Assembly: GCA_964345225.1 (NCBI GenBank)
Contig: CAYFQB010000082.1
Coordinates: 1 to 64,000 of the forward strand
Length of the DNA stretch: 64,000 bases
From: CAYFQB01 sp964345225
Lineage (GTDB): Bacteria > Nitrospirota > Thermodesulfovibrionia > Thermodesulfovibrionales > UBA6898
Direction of reading: 5' to 3'
Positions 8,687 to 16,746 of the stretch are shown in pieces (the first letter of the stretch is position 1; every line of letters starts with the position of its first letter). The notes beneath the pieces are model-generated. The model searched no databases and had not been told where the DNA came from. It worked only from the letters and a program-made list of their open reading frames with translations. The position numbers and the translations under genes were made by a program.

Positions 8687-10159
8687 ATGAAATTAATAGA
8701 AAGATATATATTAATAATTTTATTGCTTTTCACGTTTCAGCAGACAATATCCGCTGAAAATAAAAGTGGGGATAATGATATTTCCAAAAAATCAACAATA
8801 TTGATGAACGATAAAAAATATAATGAGGCCAAAGACCTTTTTGATAAATTAATTGAATCAAATCCGCATAATGCAATGAATTATTATAATCGTGGTATCT
8901 GCTACAGTAAGTTAAAATACTATCCGGAAGCGATCAATGATTATGAAAAAGCTTTAACCTTTGATATAGACGATTCTTTTAAAATTGATATACTTTTAAA
9001 ACTGGGATCAACTTATTTAAAAGAGAATAAAATTAATCAGGCGATGGGAAGCTGGTATAAAGTATTGAAACTCAATTTTTCAAATAAAAAAGCAAGGGAA
9101 CATATCTCTGATGCGGTTTATGAAATAACAAAAACTGATTCTGAAAAAGCTAAAGAATATATAAAGAGCGGGATTAAATATTTTGATGGGTGTGATTATA
9201 AGGCTGCAATAGAAGAATATTTAAAAGCTTTAAAAGAAGACCCTTCATATTTAGGTGCAAAATACGAATTAGGCATGGCTTATTTGGAAAACGGGGAAAT
9301 AGATATTGCACATGTTCTTTTTCTTGAGATTATGGAAAAAGCCCCTTATCTGTCTAATGTTTATCTGGAATTAGGAAATTTATATTTTGTTAAAAAGGAA
9401 TACGGACAAGCTGAGGAAATGTTCGAAAAGTCTTTAGAACTTACACTTGATGATGCAAATAAACCGTATATTAATGTGAGGAACAATCTGGTTGATATCT
9501 ATCTGAAAAAAAACGATTATAAGAACGCAGTATTACATCTGGAAAGATTGCATGAATTACTGCCTGACTCTGTTAAAATAAGGAACTCGCTGGGGATAAA
9601 TTATATAAATTCCAGCGAATATAAAAAAGCCGAAAATTTATTTCTAAATATACTTTCAAAAGAACCTAATCATGTTTTTGCTAATGGTGAATTAGGTATC
9701 GTATATGCACTTACCGGAAAGCATAGAGAATCAGTGGAAATATATGAAAAACTCATCACAATTGTACCTGATAATTCTATAATTTACATGAACCTGGGTA
9801 ATAGTTATCAAGAGCTAAAAAATTATGAAAAAGCTATAAACACCTATAAGAAATCAATTGAATTAGATCCGAATAATTTTTTGGCATATTATAATCTTGC
9901 TAGAATTCATTTTTCACTAAAGAATTATGACGCGTCACTTACAGAACTAAAAAATGCCGCTAAAATAAATCCAAACGATTCAAAAACTTATTATCAAATG
10001 GCCAGGATTTATTCATTACAGAATAATGAGAAAGAGGCTATAATTAACCTGGAAATGGCAATTGCACTTGATGAAAAGTGTATGGAAGAAATAAAAAATA
10101 ATAAAGATTTTGATAATTTAAAGAATAATAAACGGTTCCATGATTTAATAAAGCATTAA
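8687..10159 (+). CDS. Exported TPR-repeat protein
   Basis: A 490-residue protein with an N-terminal signal peptide (basic start, hydrophobic core about 8-20, likely cleavage after ISA at about residue 23) followed almost entirely by TPR motifs, roughly ten to twelve units, including canonical ones such as AIYNLGNSY-like, AINTYKKSIELDPNN and AYYNLARIHFSLKNY. It is very AT-rich. Such proteins act as scaffolds in the periplasm or at the outer membrane; no enzyme domain is present. It stands alone, with no neighbour on the same strand to suggest a partner. Confidence 0.82.
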   Translation: MKLIERYILIILLLFTFQQTISAENKSGDNDISKKSTILMNDKKYNEAKDLFDKLIESNPHNAMNYYNRGICYSKLKYYPEAINDYEKALTFDIDDSFKIDILLKLGSTYLKENKINQAMGSWYKVLKLNFSNKKAREHISDAVYEITKTDSEKAKEYIKSGIKYFDGCDYKAAIEEYLKALKEDPSYLGAKYELGMAYLENGEIDIAHVLFLEIMEKAPYLSNVYLELGNLYFVKKEYGQAEEMFEKSLELTLDDANKPYINVRNNLVDIYLKKNDYKNAVLHLERLHELLPDSVKIRNSLGINYINSSEYKKAENLFLNILSKEPNHVFANGELGIVYALTGKHRESVEIYEKLITIVPDNSIIYMNLGNSYQELKNYEKAINTYKKSIELDPNNFLAYYNLARIHFSLKNYDASLTELKNAAKINPNDSKTYYQMARIYSLQNNEKEAIINLEMAIALDEKCMEEIKNNKDFDNLKNNKRFHDLIKH

Positions 10160-10492
10160 TAAGAATGAGTGTATTATCGGGACTCAGATAAAGTATAAGA
10201 GAATTGAAAATGAATTCAGATTTTAACAAACCACTTCACTGGAATTTTACTTCGCTGAGCTCCGTAAAAACCAGTGAGTTCAAGCGTTAAACATTACAAT
10301 CGTTAATACTCACTTTTAGGAACTACTGCTTTTTCAACAGTAGCAGGTGTAAGAGTGAATTGTAAAGTAATCAGAGTGAGATTAATTTAGGGTAATATAT
10401 ATTCTCTCTGTAGCCACAAATGAAAAGTAAAAATAAAAAAACTCTTAAAATACTATCTATTCTGCTTTCAGCATCCATAGTCCCAATCAACT
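10160..10492. other. Intergenic region with hairpin and repeat copy
   Basis: Between the converging TPR and beta-propeller genes. A hairpin at 10237-10276 pairs cactgg/ccagtg and ttttac/gtaaaa but lacks a T-tract, so it is a weak terminator candidate. The 58-bp repeat copy A lies at 10343-10400. Confidence 0.55.
10343..10400 (+). repeat. 58-bp direct repeat, copy A
   Basis: Identical over 58 bp to 12368-12425 (starts gcaggtgtaagagtgaattg, ends ggtaatatat). The two copies are in direct orientation about 2.0 kb apart and bracket the beta-propeller and zinc-ribbon genes. Confidence 0.95.
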
Positions 10493-11647
10493 CTAATATA
10501 TCTGATAGTAATAAAGTGTAGATTTTATTACTGATGTTACATTCTTAACTGCTATAAGAAAAAATTTCCCGTCATTGCTTAAATATATTTCTAATAGTAT
10601 TGGATTGCTTATGGTAGTCTCCCACACCCTGTCCTCCCCTAAGTCAATCACAAAAATATTACTGGGTGATGATGCTTTACTTCCAGCCATCACTAAGTAT
10701 CTTCCATCAAAGGAAATATCTGCTGGGTAAAAAAAGGTTTGGCGTGATTCTGGTTTAATCGAATATGTCTTTATTCGGATTTTACTTGGCAGATTGTAAA
10801 TTTTGACTCCATCTTTGTCCCAAAGTATTCCTTTAGTTCCGTTACCCGAAACTAATGTCAAATCATCTGGCCCGCCTTGTAGAACAATTTTGCCTTGCTT
10901 ATCAAATAACCTCACACCTATTTCTGAGCCACCCTCGAAAGTAGCAATATAATTTGCTTCATTGGCAGTAGATGTAATAACCATTCCACCTTCTCCTTGA
11001 AACACCGTATTTCCTAATAAATTAAATACATCTATTACTCCTCCCCAATTTGCTACTAAATATTTGGAATCAGGAGAAAATTTAAAATCCTGAGCATCTG
11101 ACGCATCTTTCGTCCATAGCCTTTTTCCCATAGAATCCCACAATTCGATATCACCGCCCTCACTGGGCACCCCAGTAAAAGCAATATATTTACCATCAGA
11201 TGAAAGAGTAGCCATCGTGTAATTATTTGGTGGAAATGGTTTGACCCAGAGTTCTTTACCATTCTTCTGGACATAGTGCAGTCTCTCGTCCCAATCCTCC
11301 TTTTTCATTTTATTTCTAAAACTTTCTGTCGAAGAAGAGGCATAAATAAAGTAGTTGCCATTGTCCGAAATTCCGACTTCTTGCGGTTGTCTATCTACCC
11401 TGGGCCCCCAGTGGAATACTTCGTTGCCGTTTTTGTTATAAAGGATAATCTGACGTGCGTCCTTAGAACTCAAAATCACATCACCACTTTCGGCTGCCAT
11501 TTTTATGTCATAAATTTTGAAAGGTAACTTTTTCTCCCATAACAACTTTGGATCCAATGCCTCTACATTTGTAGTCAGCAACAGAAATGCTACAAAACCA
11601 ATTAAAGCTATAAATATCAGTGTTGTTTTGTAAATCTCTTTACTCAT
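10493..11647 (-). CDS. Membrane-anchored or exported beta-propeller protein
   Basis: A 384-residue protein with an N-terminal hydrophobic segment (about 8-26) that is either a signal peptide ending near VEA or a membrane anchor. The remainder is a series of short beta-blade repeats with recurring patterns such as SDNGNYFIYA, SSDGKYIAF, SPDSKYLVA and SFDGRYLVM, typical of WD40/PQQ-like propellers (six to seven blades). No enzymatic residues were identified. It is followed by no gene on its strand within 300 bp, and lies inside the region bracketed by the 58-bp repeats. Function unknown; propellers of this type commonly bind protein partners in the periplasm. Confidence 0.75.
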   Translation of the reverse strand: MSKEIYKTTLIFIALIGFVAFLLLTTNVEALDPKLLWEKKLPFKIYDIKMAAESGDVILSSKDARQIILYNKNGNEVFHWGPRVDRQPQEVGISDNGNYFIYASSSTESFRNKMKKEDWDERLHYVQKNGKELWVKPFPPNNYTMATLSSDGKYIAFTGVPSEGGDIELWDSMGKRLWTKDASDAQDFKFSPDSKYLVANWGGVIDVFNLLGNTVFQGEGGMVITSTANEANYIATFEGGSEIGVRLFDKQGKIVLQGGPDDLTLVSGNGTKGILWDKDGVKIYNLPSKIRIKTYSIKPESRQTFFYPADISFDGRYLVMAGSKASSPSNIFVIDLGEDRVWETTISNPILLEIYLSNDGKFFLIAVKNVTSVIKSTLYYYQIY

Positions 11648-11776
11648 CTTAATCTCATAATTCAGCGCACAGTTTATTATTATTTAGACTTATTGATTCG
11701 CCCTATTGATTGCTGGTTATAACCTACACCATTTTTACTCTTTTGTGAAGTAAGGCTTCAGGAAGAAGTCTTTTTA

Positions 11777-12139
11777 TTATTCTTCATCTCCATTTTCTAT
11801 TAATCTACCTGATCCTCCAAAAGTAAATGAGAGATCAAGATCCTTCAAAATCTCAACAGCCTTTTCTACCTGATCTTTTCTCACCATTAGTCTCATAGGT
11901 ACAGCATGATATACATATGCTGCAACGTATTCTCCTTGAATGAAATACGTTATATCTTCAGCATCTAAGATTGATTTAAGAAGTAATCTATCACCTGGAC
12001 TATGTGTTGCTAAAATTTCTTCATATTCTACATATTCTAATTCTGGTTCAGGTGGTAGCTCAGGAACTAATTCAACATCACAATCTTTACATATTGTGTA
12101 TCCTGGTCTGTATTCTGATCTGCATACTGGACAGAACAT
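11777..12139 (-). CDS. Zinc-ribbon plus DUF2007-like protein
   Basis: A 120-residue protein starting MFCPVCRSEY. The start at 12139 is preferred because AGGG lies at the right distance before it; an upstream ATG at 12163 would add eight residues. Residues 1-25 hold a zinc ribbon (CPVC and CKDC). The C-terminal half (about 38-105) fits the DUF2007 putative signal-transducing domain: LLLKSILDAEDITYFIQGE followed by PMRLMVRKDQVEKA. Role unknown. It is upstream of the beta-propeller gene on the same strand (129 bp gap), possibly co-transcribed. Confidence 0.75.
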   Translation of the reverse strand: MFCPVCRSEYRPGYTICKDCDVELVPELPPEPELEYVEYEEILATHSPGDRLLLKSILDAEDITYFIQGEYVAAYVYHAVPMRLMVRKDQVEKAVEILKDLDLSFTFGGSGRLIENGDEE

Positions 12140-12645
12140 TATTACCCTGTTAGAACAATCCAATTAACGATTACTGCAGTAACCTTCATCTCATAGATGA
12201 TATCAGATTACAAGACTAACAGGAAGAAGGAAATTTTTCAAAAATCATCTTACAGCATACCAAAGACTGGAGAGTATAACTGTTAATCCTCAAAATTTTT
12301 ATCTAAATGAGAATCAACCTTTGAGATATAATCCTCATTTTATTGAAGTCTCTTTCTTTGAAGCCTTGCAGGTGTAAGAGTGAATTGTAAAGTAATCAGA
12401 GTGAGATTAATTTAGGGTAATATATTTCGAACGATTGAAAGTGCCACTTTTTCTGTTTACGTCCTGAGGGCTTCAAAAATCATTCCTCTTTGGCACTACC
12501 TTGATCATATGGCAATATATTATAATCATTTTTGTAACCAGCTTATATTGAACTTGTGCAGGGAAAAAGCAGTTTTATTTATCTGTATAATTATAAGTAA
12601 AGTGGTATATATCGGCAGGGTAACGAAAGGAGAAATTAAAGCCTG
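12140..12645. other. Divergent intergenic region with repeat copy B
   Basis: A gene-free stretch of about 500 bp between the zinc-ribbon gene and the alcohol dehydrogenase. It contains the second 58-bp repeat (12368-12425). A TATAAT hexamer at 12586-12591 could be a -10 box for the dehydrogenase, but no good -35 box is at the right distance. Purine-rich AAGGAG at 12626-12631 lies 15 bp before the dehydrogenase ATG. Confidence 0.5.
12368..12425 (+). repeat. 58-bp direct repeat, copy B
   Basis: Perfect duplicate of 10343-10400 in the same orientation. Flanking bases differ, so the identity stops sharply at both ends. Confidence 0.95.
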
Positions 12646-13674
12646 ATGAAAGCAATGGTATTGAATAAAATATGTAGTCTCAAAGACAACAAAACCCCGC
12701 TGGAGCTGAAAGATATACCGGTCCCGGTCCCTGGAGAAAATGAGATATTGGTCAGGGTTCTGGCCTGCGGTGTCTGTCATACTGAATTGGATGAGATTGA
12801 AGGCAGAACACCTCCGCCCAAGCTGCCGGTTGTTTTAGGTCATCAAGTGGTAGGAAGAGTTGAAGAGACCGGGAGCAAGGCAAATGCCTTTAAAGTTGGA
12901 GACAGGGTAGGAATTGCCTGGATTTATTCCGCATGCGGAAAATGCTGGTTTTGCCTGGAGGGTAATGAAAATTTATGTCAAAGTTTCAGGGCGACAGGAA
13001 GGGATGCCAACGGCGGTTATGCACAGTACATGAAAGTTTTGGAAAATTTTGCATTTAGTATTCCAGAGGTCTTTTCCGATGAAGAGGCTGCGCCACTGCT
13101 GTGTGCAGGAGCGATTGGCTATCGGTCTATGAGATTGACCGGGCTGAAAGACGGGCAGAATCTTGGACTTACAGGGTTCGGGGCTTCGGCGCATCTTGTG
13201 CTGAAGATGGCAAGGCATAAATATCCGGCCTCCAGAATCTTCGTCTTTGCCAGAAGCGAAAAAGAAAGAGAGTTTTCAAAAGAACTCGGTGCTGACTGGG
13301 CAGGGGATATCACAGAAGAGTCACCTGAGAGATTAAATTCAATCATTGATACCACACCAGCATGGACCCCGATAGTTGAGGCCCTTAAGAATCTCAAACC
13401 CGGCGGGAGGCTGCTCATCAATGCTATCCGTAAAGAGGATTTAGACAAAGACCATCTTCTGCAAATGGATTACCCGGCTCACCTGTGGATGGAAAAAGAG
13501 ATAAAGAGCGTAGCCAATGTCAGCAGGAGAGACGTAAGCGAATTCCTGGTACTTGCTGCTGAGATTAACATTAAACCTGAAGTTCAGAGATTTGCACTGG
13601 AAGAGGCAAACGAGGCGTTGATCGAGCTCAAGATGAGAAAGATAAGGGGAGCAAAGGTTCTAAAAATTGACTGA
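12646..13674 (+). CDS. Zinc-dependent medium-chain alcohol dehydrogenase
   Basis: A 342-residue NAD(P)-dependent oxidoreductase of the MDR family. Catalytic zinc ligands are C44 (ACGVCHTEL) and H66 (GHQVVG; most relatives have GHE, so the neighbouring acidic residue is Gln here). Structural zinc cysteines are C97, C100, C103 and C111. The Rossmann glycine motif is GLTGFGASAHL (about 174-184). Substrate cannot be named; the AdhA/AdhP-like zinc-binding dehydrogenase group oxidises primary alcohols or reduces aldehydes. It stands alone, with the putative non-coding unit downstream. Confidence 0.9.
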   Translation: MKAMVLNKICSLKDNKTPLELKDIPVPVPGENEILVRVLACGVCHTELDEIEGRTPPPKLPVVLGHQVVGRVEETGSKANAFKVGDRVGIAWIYSACGKCWFCLEGNENLCQSFRATGRDANGGYAQYMKVLENFAFSIPEVFSDEEAAPLLCAGAIGYRSMRLTGLKDGQNLGLTGFGASAHLVLKMARHKYPASRIFVFARSEKEREFSKELGADWAGDITEESPERLNSIIDTTPAWTPIVEALKNLKPGGRLLINAIRKEDLDKDHLLQMDYPAHLWMEKEIKSVANVSRRDVSEFLVLAAEINIKPEVQRFALEEANEALIELKMRKIRGAKVLKID

Positions 13675-13728
13675 AGTTGGTTATCCTCAGGGTGCAGATG
13701 ACGGCATAACCGGAAAGAGAAATATAAC

Positions 13729-13757
13729 TTGACCGCCATTTTATCTTATAGTATACT
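13729..13757 (+). promoter_or_regulatory. Sigma-70-type promoter for a non-coding unit
   Basis: TTGACC at 13729-13734, a 17-bp spacer, and TATACT at 13752-13757. This is one of the best promoter matches in the window. Expected transcription start about 13764, inside a gap with no convincing gene before the terminator at 13896-13952. Confidence 0.7.
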
Positions 13758-13763
13758 GCTCAA

Positions 13764-13952
13764 AAAATGTACATTGTAGATTTTGAATACTTTAAAGGAT
13801 GGTGAAAAAAACAAATACATTCTGAATTATTGAAAAGAGGTAACATAGGCATAGCTTTCTGATAGATAAAGAGGAGAAGGCTTAAGTGAATAAAGAGCCA
13901 TTGGCTTATACTCTATTGTCTCTTTTTATAGAGGTGCCAGTGGCTTTTTTTT
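13764..13952 (+). ncRNA. Candidate small RNA or leader RNA (about 190 nt)
   Basis: Bounded by the promoter at 13729-13757 and a strong intrinsic terminator ending at 13952. The only reading frames inside are a 12-codon ATG frame (13767-13805) and a GTG frame at 13886 that runs through the terminator stem, so a protein-coding role is unlikely. It does not match, by eye, 6S RNA, tmRNA, SRP RNA or GEMM riboswitch consensus. It could be an independent sRNA or an attenuated leader of the ParA cluster that starts 80 bp further on. Confidence 0.4.
13896..13952 (+). terminator. Intrinsic terminator
   Basis: Outer stem agccattggc (13896-13905) with gccagtggct (13936-13945), one mismatch; inner stem ctctat (13911-13916) with atagag (13928-13933); then eight T (13945-13952). 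It would stop transcription from both the alcohol dehydrogenase and the promoter at 13729. Confidence 0.85.
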
Positions 13953-13960
13953 ATTCACAG

Positions 13961-14000
13961 TAAACCCCGTTAGAGAACTGCACACTCTAAGGGGGTAAAC
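13961..14000. repeat. CCCCGTTAG palindromic element, copy 3
   Basis: taaaccccgttagag (13961-13975) faces ctctaagggggtaaac (13985-14000), with one mismatch in the arm (cggg to gggg). It lies between the terminator and the ParA start, so it is part of the ParA leader or promoter region. Confidence 0.75.
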
Positions 14001-14031
14001 AGATGAACTTTTTAACAGCAAGGAGGGGAAT

Positions 14032-15117
14032 ATGCGCATAATTGCAATAGCCAATCAGAAAGGGGGATGCGGTAAAAGCACCACTGCAATTAATCTTTCT
14101 GCTTGTTTGGCAGAAGCCGATAGAGAAGTTTTGCTTATCGACCTGGATCCGCAGGGGCATGCAACTTTGGGGTTGAATAATATATCTGAGCATATTGATG
14201 GAACAATATTTATGGATAAAACAATATATAATGTTCTGACTCCTATTCCTGAAAAAAGAGCCAGTCTTGATGAAATTATTACCCCTGTTTCTCAACGTTT
14301 TGATCTTGTACCCTCAAATATCGTTTTATCGGCAATAGAACAGGAGCTTTCCGGGAAGCCTGGCCGGGAAGACATTTTGTTTCAGGCAATTTCACTAATG
14401 GCTTCCGAAAAGAAATATGATTATATCATTATTGATTGTTCACCGAGCCTGAGTTTGCTGACATTCAACGCACTGCGTGCATGCGGAGAACTTATCGCTC
14501 CTGTTGAAATAGGATTTTTTTCTTTGCATGGAATCAGCAGATTACTGGAAACAGTTAATTTGATTAAAGAGCAGTTAAATTTTGAAATTGTTGTAAGAGC
14601 CTTGGTTAACATGTTTGACAGCCGGACAAGGTTTGCACACGAGGTTAAGGACGAGATATATGAGTATTTTTCCGGAAAAGTATTTTCTACCGTGATACAT
14701 AATAATGTACGTATAAAAGAAGCTTCAAGCTTTGGTATCCCGGTTATTGCATATGATAGTAGATGCCGTGGATCACATGATTACAGGTCATTGGCAGAAG
14801 AAGTCGTCAAGCAGGAGAAAGAGTATGCGAAGGAAGAACTTGTAAGGAAGGCGGCAAAAAAACAAAAGAAATTTACCTATTACGATCCTTATGCTCGGAG
14901 TGTGGGAATCGCAGGTGATTTTAACAATTGGACTTTGACACAGCTAAGCAAATTAGAACAGTCAGAAAAAGGTAATTGGACAAAGATTTTTAATCTAAAA
15001 CCCGGGTTATACCGTTATAAATTTATTGTTGACGGCAAGTGGGTTATTGACCCGCTAAATTCAAATTATGAAATGGATGACTATGGTAATATAAATTCCC
15101 TGTTTGAAATGAAATAA
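14032..15117 (+). CDS. ParA-family ATPase fused to a CBM48 glycogen-binding domain
   Basis: A 361-residue fusion. Residues 1 to about 265 are a ParA/MinD ATPase: deviant Walker A KGGCGKST at 10-17, LLIDLDPQGHATLGL (about 34-48), Walker B region YIIIDCSPS (131-138). A Lys/Glu-rich linker (about 258-280) leads to a C-terminal AMPK-beta-like CBM48 domain (about 281-361): VGIAGDFNNW with W300, YRYKFIVDG with K330, GKWVIDP with W337, and GNINS with N355. These match the glycan-contacting positions of AMPK beta, so carbohydrate binding is plausible. ParA proteins position DNA or cargo; this fusion suggests glycogen or a glycan as cargo or signal (inference). A strong AAGGAGGGG site precedes the ATG. 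Two related cluster genes follow within 20 bp each. Confidence 0.88.
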   Translation: MRIIAIANQKGGCGKSTTAINLSACLAEADREVLLIDLDPQGHATLGLNNISEHIDGTIFMDKTIYNVLTPIPEKRASLDEIITPVSQRFDLVPSNIVLSAIEQELSGKPGREDILFQAISLMASEKKYDYIIIDCSPSLSLLTFNALRACGELIAPVEIGFFSLHGISRLLETVNLIKEQLNFEIVVRALVNMFDSRTRFAHEVKDEIYEYFSGKVFSTVIHNNVRIKEASSFGIPVIAYDSRCRGSHDYRSLAEEVVKQEKEYAKEELVRKAAKKQKKFTYYDPYARSVGIAGDFNNWTLTQLSKLEQSEKGNWTKIFNLKPGLYRYKFIVDGKWVIDPLNSNYEMDDYGNINSLFEMK

Positions 15118-15133
15118 CATTTGGAATTTTTAA

Positions 15134-16042
15134 ATGAGTAAATTCAAAAGATTGGGCAGGGGTTTGAAAGATATATCGTATCTGTTTCTTTCTTCAGAAC
15201 AAGGGAAGTTTCTTCTTAAAGAAGACTTGGAAGAAAAAAACGGAATAAATGCGTCAAGTCCTGGAATGAAAAATAAGTATATCTGTCTGGTAGGAGATGA
15301 AACGGATTTTTATCATGCTTTTTTGGTGTTACATTTATCTTTTGCTTTAGCACGGCTTGGTATGCGTATTGTACTGGTTGATATGGACGAAGGACTTCCC
15401 TGTTTGCATTTCTTTATGGGTAATGAAGTACGAAGTAATATATCAACAACCCCCGATAGCTTGATTGAAACAGGATCCTCGGGCGTCAAGTTGGTTGGTT
15501 TAAGTAAAACGAGCATAAAGCAATTATTAAATATTGAAATGAATGATCAGATCCTCCTGGACCTAGAGAAAATAGAGAATGATGTTGATTTAGTTCTTGT
15601 TAGTACTATGCAGAATACCTTATTGCAGATGGATAAAGTGCTTGCAGAATCAATGAAAGAATTTATTATATTTGTCTCTCCAGATGATGATAAAATGCTC
15701 GAAGCCTATAGGATAATGAAGGTGTTATTTTCTCGTAATCCCATGGCAAAGGTTGGCACCGTTGTTACAGGTATTGACTATATGATAGAGGTAGACAGGG
15801 TTAATAATAAAATGTCCGGAGCGGTTAAGAAATTCCTGGATAAAGAGCTATATAAATATGGTTTTCTTTACAAAATAAAACGAGAATTTAATACTTTTTC
15901 GAACAGCTCTTCTGTTGAAGACAATCTCACCGCTTGTCTCTCTAATATTGCCCAGATTATCATGCACAGGTTGAATCTTGATGAATCATCATTGTCATCA
16001 GGTCTGTTTTTTAAAAGGATATTTGCTGAGCATGCTCACTAA
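15134..16042 (+). CDS. P-loop-less ParA/MinD-like protein with ParB-like N-terminal peptide
   Basis: A 302-residue protein. The N-terminus KRLGRGLKDISYLF (about 5-18) resembles the short LGxGLxALI box with which ParB and related partners stimulate ParA. From about residue 46 the fold pattern is that of MinD/ParA (KYICLVGDETDFYHAF, ARLGMRIVLVDMDEGLPCLHFFMG, later DLVLVSTMQNT and EFIIFVSPDDDKMLEAYRIMKVL), but the Walker A lysines and glycines are gone: the segment is VGDETDFYH. It is therefore probably not an ATPase. The likely role is to partner the ParA-CBM48 protein encoded 16 bp upstream, giving a catalytic plus pseudo-catalytic pair. A FlhG/MinD-like origin is also possible. Confidence 0.72.
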   Translation: MSKFKRLGRGLKDISYLFLSSEQGKFLLKEDLEEKNGINASSPGMKNKYICLVGDETDFYHAFLVLHLSFALARLGMRIVLVDMDEGLPCLHFFMGNEVRSNISTTPDSLIETGSSGVKLVGLSKTSIKQLLNIEMNDQILLDLEKIENDVDLVLVSTMQNTLLQMDKVLAESMKEFIIFVSPDDDKMLEAYRIMKVLFSRNPMAKVGTVVTGIDYMIEVDRVNNKMSGAVKKFLDKELYKYGFLYKIKREFNTFSNSSSVEDNLTACLSNIAQIIMHRLNLDESSLSSGLFFKRIFAEHAH

Positions 16043-16059
16043 TAAAAAAGAGGTAGTAA

Positions 16060-16692
16060 ATGACTGTAGTATTTCGCAGCACAAAAATTGATAAAGATAA
16101 ATTAAGAGAAATAATTTTAAAAAATCCGGATTATTTACAATCCGGGCTTAGTCTAGTTGATCACCAATTAGACACAGGAGACCACGATATTATTGACTTT
16201 CTGGGAGTTGATAATACTGGACGACTGGTTATTGTGAATATTGATATTGAGGAGAATGTCGGGATGATGGTTTCTGCTTTAAGTCAGATACAATGGCTAA
16301 AAAAGAATGAAGGTCTGCTGAAAAGGCTCTATTTTAACGAAAAGGCAGATTTCAAAAGGTCTCCCCAAGTTCTTCTTATAGGACCCGGTTTTTCAGAGAA
16401 ATTAAAAGAAGCTGCTAAACAGCTTCTGTATCTGGATATGAAATTTATAGAGTTTAAATATTTAATCGCTGTTGACATGGATGCCATCATATTTGAGGAA
16501 GTTTTTAATAATAAACAGTCCAAGGAGAAGGACCCGAAGAACAAAAATAATTTGCCCTCTGGATATTTATCTGGTTCCAAAATACAGCCGGGTAAAATTC
16601 CGCAGTCAGTAAAAGTATCCCTCACCCAAGAAGAAATAGAGGAATTTATAGATTCTGATAAAGATTTTAAAAGAGATAAGATTACAGAGTAA
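16060..16692 (+). CDS. NucS/PD-(D/E)XK-like fold, catalytic residues missing
   Basis: A 210-residue protein, third gene of the ParA cluster (17 bp after the previous stop, with a GAGGTAG site). Residues about 25-90 follow the core of the NucS/DUF91 endonuclease-like fold: GLSLVDHQL, then DIIDFLGVDNTGRLVIVNIDIEE and a long helix SALSQIQWLKKNEGLLKRL. In active nucleases the strand after the aspartate carries E-x-K; here the equivalents are N60 and D62, so hydrolysis is not expected. The C-terminal 70 residues are polar and low in complexity. Assignment rests on pattern, not on a search. It may serve as a binding module in the cluster. Confidence 0.55.
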   Translation: MTVVFRSTKIDKDKLREIILKNPDYLQSGLSLVDHQLDTGDHDIIDFLGVDNTGRLVIVNIDIEENVGMMVSALSQIQWLKKNEGLLKRLYFNEKADFKRSPQVLLIGPGFSEKLKEAAKQLLYLDMKFIEFKYLIAVDMDAIIFEEVFNNKQSKEKDPKNKNNLPSGYLSGSKIQPGKIPQSVKVSLTQEEIEEFIDSDKDFKRDKITE

Positions 16693-16746
16693 CATACATT
16701 TATCCCGCGACGCTTCGAAAATCCCGGACTTTAGTATGGGTGAGCT

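Noticed and set aside
12426..12460. A moaC 3'-end remnant
   Set aside because: Similarity to the moaC end (gaaaaagtggcactttc-type) is limited to about 25 bp and could be chance.
13886..13963. A GTG reading frame of 25 codons
   Set aside because: It runs through the terminator stem and T-tract, so its sequence is set by the hairpin.
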